A stretch of DNA of 23,048 nucleotides from Nemertoderma westbladi (Eukaryota; Xenacoelomorpha; Nemertodermatida; Nemertodermatidae): positions 1 through 23,048 of the forward strand of contig JAUCBJ010004663.1 in NCBI GenBank assembly GCA_032718475.1, written 5' to 3'. This document shows, piece after piece, positions 19,010 to 23,048 of the stretch; the stretch's first letter is position 1; the number at the start of each line of letters is the position of its first letter. The notes beneath the pieces were generated by a model. That model saw only the letters and a list, made by a program, of their open reading frames with translations. It had not been told where the DNA came from and did not search any database. The translations under genes were made by a program, and so were the position numbers.

Positions 19010-19465
19010 TAAACAGGAGTTTCTCTAAGACAATATCCCCATTGGGATTGCCTGTATCAGGCCTTATAGCCTATAGCCTTATCTGCGCCTTATAGAGGTC
19101 ATTTCGGCACTTCTGAATTTAGTGGTCAGTCCAGGGCGCCCTTTTCCTGTTTCGAGGGTATACAGGAACTGTTTCTGCAGCTGCTAACTTAACTGCTTCT
19201 GTGAAGGCAGTATAGCCCTCGTAGAGATCTGCAGCCTCAGAGGCAAGAACCTCATACCTGTTGCTCAGCTGTAGTGTGAAGCTGGATCTCACACTTGGCT
19301 GTTGCAACAGAGAGGACCAGTCATGCCTCGGCAAGGCAGATTTCGTTGTTCTGCTTGCAGGCAGACTAAGTCTTACCTTGGCCACAATAAGGCGGTGTTT
19401 ACTGGAGAAGGGTCGAAGTGTAAATGCATGTAAATCCAATGGCAATCCACCTTATTCCATGCGGA
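19010..19465 (-). pseudogene. LINE endonuclease end and linker fragment, other family
   Basis: The open part (19445-19119) reads FTLRPFSSKHRLIVAKVRLS, then LQLSNRYEVLASEA and RNRKRAPWTDH, matching the segment after the endonuclease in the RTE-like LINEs (HRLVVAKLRL and LSNRF-type motifs). Past a TAA, the same frame continues with IQKCRNDLYKAQIRL and RPDTGNPNGDIVLEKLLFSG to about 19010, directly against the start of the CR1/L2-type LINE. It probably belongs to the same family as the RT fragment at 11940-12970, and possibly to the same copy. Confidence 0.65.
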
Positions 19466-19469
19466 AAAA

Positions 19470-19995
19470 CTTTCGGTTTCAGTTTCAGTTTATTTATTTA
19501 TTTCACTAATATATAAAGTACATACAATATACATAACAAAAAAAAATTTCAATCAAAATTTTCGTATTCGAGCTTCTATACCAAAACAAATGTTGTACAA
19601 CTAAATTGTCCAGTAGTTCCCATACAGAATTTTCTCCTTTCAATTCTTCACGATTCACAATAATTCATTTGCATTTATGGTTATTGGATGGAATTAATTG
19701 ACATTCTTGTGGGATTTGCCAATTGGCAAGCTTTTTCTATAATACTTTGATAAGTTTCCCAACTACTATTGTACAGTACACATCGTAAGCTGAAATTATT
19801 AATTGAATTGAATCATTACTTATTTCTAATATGTAGCTTAGGCCGTATGTGTTTCTTGTAATCCCGAAGTGGTAGTGTTGCTAAGAACTTATTCCATTAC
19901 AACGGTAAATATCGAATGCTATTGGAAATATGAATCGAGTGTAATATGATTCCAATATCGTCTGCTTAATGTCATTAATATCTGGCAAACGAATT
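19470..19995. other. Intergenic region upstream of harmonin
   Basis: No gene recognised. Short TTTATT and CAGTTT repeats lie at 19480-19505, an A9 run near 19540, and otherwise ordinary AT-rich DNA. Enhancers or an upstream non-coding exon of harmonin could lie here but cannot be seen. Confidence 0.35.
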
Positions 19996-19999
19996 TGTC

Positions 20000-20006
20000 T
20001 ATAAAA
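20000..20006 (+). promoter_or_regulatory. Candidate TATA box for harmonin
   Basis: TATAAAA lies 60 bp before the first in-frame ATG (20060) and 123 bp before the family-matching ATG (20123). An initiation site about 25-30 bp downstream would give a short leader. The AT-rich setting makes a chance match quite possible. Confidence 0.3.
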
Positions 20007-20122
20007 TTTAACAACCCACGGGAAATTTCTTACTGAATTCCTTTATTTCTGCGATTCAAATGGTGAATAAAGGTAATTTCATATCGCCACGACGTCAACC
20101 GTACCGGTACAATCGAGCGCCG

Positions 20123-20518
20123 ATGGCAGAAAAGATAATAGTTAAACAGTTCCGTACCCGGGTGAATAATGTCATACACAACGAGACAGATAGACAACGA
20201 CTGTACGCTGCCATCCGAGCCTACCACCAATCAGACGACATAGAGAGGTTAACCAATGAACTCGCTGGCATACTGGACCAACCAGAACGGCTGCAGTTCT
20301 ATGACGACATTCGCAAACTCATCCAACACAAGGACCAGTTGGCGTATGATAAACTCACCCCAAATAAACGGACCGGTAAGGAGCGGTTGGTCCGACTCAG
20401 TCGAACAGTCGATGGGGAGAGTTTCGGGTTTGGATACCGGGGTGGTCTGGAACACGGTGTGGGATTCTATGTTAGTTCCATATATCGGGATTCTTTGGCA
20501 GAAAAACACGGTCTCAAA
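20123..20518 (+). CDS. USH1C: Harmonin (USH1C) exon: N-terminal domain and first half of PDZ1
   Basis: Harmonin is a PDZ scaffold that bundles cadherins, myosin VII and ANKS4B/SANS-type partners at actin-based protrusions (hair-cell tip links and brush-border microvilli in vertebrates). This exon encodes 132 residues from MAEKIIVKQFRTRV, collinear with the human start. The helical N-terminal domain covers about 1-80 with AYHQ (33-36) and LAYDKLTP (73-80), which closely mirror the family. PDZ1 begins near 88, with the carboxylate-binding loop SFGF (100-103), RGGLEHGVGF and the break after GLK (130-132). I chose ATG 20123 because it aligns with the known N-terminus; an in-frame ATG at 20060 would add 21 basic residues. 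The donor AAA/GTAAGT is strong and in phase 0. In vertebrates this part is split over several exons, so introns appear to be absent here. Confidence 0.88.
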
Positions 20519-20794
20519 GTAAGTTGTTAAGATATTATTCTGGAAAAGAAAATAATATTACAGTATTGAATTATTACGTAAGAATGGCCGTTTATTCGCC
20601 ACGCTGTCCCACTTGTAAAAATAAGAAAGAGTGCATGAAGTGAAAGTGAAATACGGGTACTTTTTCAAATCCCAATAGGGAAATCACCACACAGCAGAGA
20701 ACGCCAGCCATGTGCAGTACACAGCAGTGTGAATATTATGTTCAATAAAACATTGTTGCTGGATGTCTGACCTACAAATGGTGGCTCATGCCCA

Positions 20795-20813
20795 CCCCCC
20801 CCCCCCCCCCCCC
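20795..20813. repeat. Poly-C homopolymer, 19 C
   Basis: An uninterrupted C run preceded by CCCA and followed by ACAACTT, in harmonin intron 1. The exact count is likely to vary between reads or individuals. Confidence 0.9.
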
Positions 20814-20890
20814 ACAACTTATACATTTAATTGTTTTTTTTCTTCATGTATTTCTATTTTAAAAATATACAATATCCTTGTATGGATGGT

Positions 20891-21218
20891 GCTTGTACGG
20901 TGGCTGATTGCGGCCAATTATTTTCCATTTTCCATTTTCCATTTTTTTATTTCTTTTTCACCTGGTTGAAAAGCATTTAAATGTCGATATTATTAAATGT
21001 CGACTTTTGACTTTCGTTTATTGTTTTGGTTAGAATAAATTGTCACAGAAACATTTGTCGATATATTATTTAGTCAAGAGTGAATCTGGATGAGCTTTCG
21101 TTATTCTATATAAGGAAACCAAACTACATAATATGTTCAGAGATCTTGCACATGTTTTTCATCCGGGAGAAAAACATTAAAAAAGTTAAATAATTGGACG
21201 CAATCAGCCACCGTAAGC
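20891..21218. mobile_element. MITE-like element with about 32-bp terminal inverted repeats
   Basis: The left end 20891-20924 (GCTTGTACGGTGGCTGATTG...) and the reverse complement of the right end 21187-21218 (GCTTACGGTGGCTGATTGCG...) agree over about 30 bp with a 2-base indel and one clear mismatch, both running on into CCAATTATTT. At 328 bp with no ORF, this fits a non-autonomous DNA transposon inserted in the intron. Its interior includes the 26-bp motif that recurs in intron 2. No target duplication is obvious. Confidence 0.75.
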
Positions 21219-21619
21219 TTTTAATAAATATTGCCAATTTAATTACAATAGTTAATGAGTTCTTTTAAACAAGCGCGAAGTCGCTCAAAGGTCCGTGTTT
21301 ACTAACTAACGAATGAAATATCTCCTCCTTGAATGGCTTACTAACAATTTTATTACAAAAAATAAATTGAACTCGGTACCTAGAGATTCCAAGATCAACG
21401 CACTACCAACTTCGCCTCTGCGCCCTATCAAACTTGATACAACCTAAAACCTAAAACAACTACAGTAAAAGGTCATATAAATGGCCTTAACTAAAAGCTA
21501 AATTGAAATTAACAACACCAACAACAACAATGGAGTGAATACTAGAAGTCTCGCTACTCGAACCTAAAAATCACATGTCTCCTTCATTCAAGCCTCCTCA
21601 CTCACTCTATAAATTACAG

Positions 21620-21932
21620 GTTGGTGACCAAATATCCCGCGTTAATGGTTACCCAGTGCACAAAATAACACATCAGGAATTCGCGAATCTTATATCCGAC
21701 AAAAAAACGGTGGCTTTGAACCTCAGACATGTCGGTATGTTACCTGTTAAGGAAGTGGCCGAGGGAAAGCTAAAGTGGGCGCAACTGTCAGACGATAGAG
21801 CTGTTCCGATATCAACAACACCGAGAGAAACGGGACGGAAGAATGCCAGTGCTGTTAGTCGAGGAGAACGCAAAGTGTTCATGAATACAAGCGATGCTGA
21901 GGGTTTGGGATGTGGAATAGGGTGCATTCCAG
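21620..21932 (+). CDS. USH1C: Harmonin (USH1C) exon: second half of PDZ1, linker, start of PDZ2
   Basis: It continues in phase 0 from the previous exon: VGDQISRVNGYPVHKITHQE completes the PDZ1 core (residues 133-170). H150 at the start of helix B is the residue typical of class I PDZ domains, which bind C-termini with Ser/Thr at -2. LRHVGMLPVKEV corresponds to the conserved strand after the PDZ1 core. A linker of about 40 residues (176-215, rich in Arg, Ser and Thr) leads to PDZ2, which starts RKVFMNTS (216-223) with its binding loop GLGCGI (227-232). The exon ends in phase 1 inside G237 at CCAG/GTGAGA. Reading on past this donor gives unrelated codons and a stop at 21994, which supports splicing here. 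Confidence 0.88.
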
Positions 21933-22401
21933 GTGAGAGGGATAACAACCTTAAATATATCACGAAAGTGTTGATGCGACCGCGGCAAGGTTGAGTTTTA
22001 TACTGTATATGAATATTATTTAAGTAGGCAATTATAATAAGGTAAGCCCATAATCCAATCTCATTTGTGCAGATAGAGGTCACTCTCGACGCAATCAAAA
22101 TCATCCCACGCTCACCCCAGGGTAATTTCGTTGCAAATACACCAGCAGTAAATTAACCCTCAGTTAACATAATCAACATCTCTAAACATTAAAAAAAATA
22201 CATCATCACATCGAAATAAATAACACAGCAGTGACTACGCGCAAAAGTTAAATTGTAACCTGTGCTGTTGACTTTCGTTTATTGTTTTGGTTACAAACAA
22301 TAATGTGCCAATGTAACCTGCTCCGTTCCCTTAATTGATAATTAACATTGTTAATTCGCCGTGGCAAGACATTAATTCCTGTCGCCTTAAATATTTTTCA
22401 G
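21933..22401 (+). other. Harmonin intron 2
   Basis: 469 bp, GTGAGA to TTTTTCAG, phase 1. It contains a member of the intron repeat family (about 22080-22293) with the 26-bp core at 22268-22293, and a short AATTAAC/GTTAATT hairpin near 22340. Confidence 0.85.
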
Positions 22402-22516
22402 GTTTGGATGGAATTTTCGTTGAATATGTAAAACAGGGTTCCATAGCGGAGGAAACTGGGTTGGTGAGAGGGGATCAAATACTCGAAGCCAACTCAGTGA
22501 AATTCAGTCGCACCAG
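22402..22516 (+). CDS. USH1C: Harmonin (USH1C) exon: central PDZ2, gene continues beyond window
   Basis: The acceptor TATTTTTCAG joins in phase 1 to give G237-LDGIFVEYVKQGSIAEE-TGL, then RGDQILEANSVKFS, the middle of PDZ2 collinear with the human protein. The consensus VNG is ANS here (266-268), a mild change in the beta-turn. I end the exon at ACCAG/GTTGGT (22516) because the frame then meets TAG at 22527-22529. This donor is weak (GTTGGT), so the exact end is less certain than the start. Helix B of PDZ2, any coiled coil and PDZ3 must lie beyond the window. Confidence 0.75.
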
Positions 22517-22665
22517 GTTGGTTCGTTAGGCCACAAATATGAATCTGGTGTAAAACATCATAGGGCCGTAAAAAATGCGTCCGTGAGACACAGGATGCTA
22601 ATTAGGCTCGGTACAGGGACGTACCCAAGGGGGTGGGGAGGGGGGGGGGTAGTGGTGGGTAATTA

Positions 22666-22684
22666 CCCCCCCCCCCCCCCCCCC
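22666..22684. repeat. Poly-C homopolymer, 19 C, facing a 10-G run
   Basis: C19 follows GGTAATTA and a 10-G run at 22640-22649. G and C runs on the same strand 16 bases apart can form a stable hairpin. Confidence 0.9.
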
Positions 22685-22897
22685 GTCAGAAAAATTGGGA
22701 TGTTACCAAAAAATGTGTGTAATAAAAAATAAGTGTACATATTCGTATCTGTTTATTAGATATTTATACCTACTGTAGGTGGTGTTCCCCCGTCTAAATT
22801 TATATATTTTAAATTAAACCGGTGTAATTTTATATTTCTAATTACAGATTTTCTTATATTTCCAATACAATTATACAATTTTTTAAAACCATTATCT

Positions 22898-22899
<2 letters not shown>

Positions 22900-22929
<30 letters not shown>
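22900..22929. repeat. Poly-G homopolymer, 30 G
   Basis: An uninterrupted run of 30 G between TATCTTT and ACTGGACGC. It is the longest homopolymer in the window. Confidence 0.9.
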
Positions 22930-22932
<3 letters not shown>

Positions 22933-23048
22933 GGACGCAATAAAAATTATCCCTCTCAGGGGAAATTGGACGCAAATAACAGATGATTACTCTCAAAAAT
23001 AAAACTGTAACCTGTTCTATTGTGTTTAGTTTATTGTTTTGGTTAAAC
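22930..23048. repeat. Intron repeat, second copy (partial)
   Basis: ACTGGACGCAATAAAAATTA, CTGTAACCTGTTCT and TTTATTGTTTTGGTTA match, in the same order, GACGCAATCAAAATCATCCC, TTGTAACCTGTGCT and TTTATTGTTTTGGTTA of the copy at 22080-22293. The repeat runs off the window. Confidence 0.6.

Larger units (their letters stand above)
20519..21619 (+). other. Harmonin intron 1
   Basis: It starts GTAAGT and ends AAATTACAG, phase 0, 1101 bp. It contains a 19-C homopolymer, a 328-bp TIR element, a CCATTTT triplet repeat (about 20924-20945) and otherwise unremarkable DNA up to the acceptor. Confidence 0.85.
22517..23048 (+). other. Harmonin intron 3 (partial), repeat-rich
   Basis: No exon seen up to the window end. 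CAGGGACGTACCC at about 22614 resembles the start of a widespread invertebrate DNA-transposon end. It is followed by a 10-G run, a short spacer and a 19-C run that can pair as a hairpin, then a 30-G run. The last 115 bp resemble the intron 2 repeat. Confidence 0.5.

Noticed and set aside
21673-22104. Minus-strand 143-aa ORF opposite harmonin exon 2
   Set aside because: Shadow of the plus-strand exon, which has PDZ motifs and correct splice phases.
1-23048. tRNA, rRNA or SINE promoter boxes
   Set aside because: No convincing A-box/B-box pair or cloverleaf was found by eye; isolated GGTTCGA-like strings (for example near 11892 and 12929) lie inside LINE remnants. A tRNA covariance search would settle this.

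Overview
The window looks like nuclear DNA of an invertebrate animal, most likely a marine one. It is AT-rich and gene-poor, with spliced genes and many LINE remnants. The best landmark is the 5' half of a harmonin (USH1C) orthologue with GT-AG introns. A phosphoethanolamine-methyltransferase-like gene also fits an invertebrate. The species cannot be fixed by reading. No bacterial, organellar or stable-RNA genes were recognised.

Layout. 1-2626: one tandem array of a 9-bp unit (TTCCCTCAC and variants), G-rich on the minus strand. 2999-3940 (-): intronless 313-aa protein with one C2H2 finger, an acidic SEGQ-type 9-aa repeat and three 28-aa helical repeats; not recognised. 3941-8734: mostly non-coding. 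It holds a palindrome cluster (4482-4566), an orphan exon-like stretch (5545-5693), a long-TIR element (about 6493-7471) that carries a 5'-truncated LINE copy flanked by a 17-bp target duplication, a 22-G tract, and repeats of a GTCAACACTT motif. 8735-9547 (-): intronless methyltransferase.

10416-19465 is a LINE graveyard, all on the minus strand. It contains a Jockey/CR1-like 3' fragment (10416-11260), the RT and C-terminal part of a second LINE family (about 11940-12970), and an almost complete two-ORF CR1/L2-type LINE (about 13200-19000). The CR1/L2-type copy is disabled by a few frameshifts, one stop and a roughly 1.54-kb insertion. An endonuclease/linker piece (19010-19465), probably of the second family, lies upstream. 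The nesting suggests an older LINE hit by a CR1-type LINE, which was later hit by another repeat.

20000-23048 (+): harmonin. Exon 20123-20518 encodes the N-terminal domain and the first half of PDZ1. Exon 21620-21932 completes PDZ1 and starts PDZ2. Exon 22402-about 22516 continues PDZ2, and the gene runs off the window. Its introns carry a MITE-like TIR element, a repeat family sharing a 26-bp core, and very long G or C homopolymers.

The genes do not form a functional unit. No new multi-gene system is evident. The items most worth following are the finger/SEGQ-repeat protein beside a satellite that reads SEG on the same strand, the methyltransferase with changed active-site positions, and the datable nested insertions.
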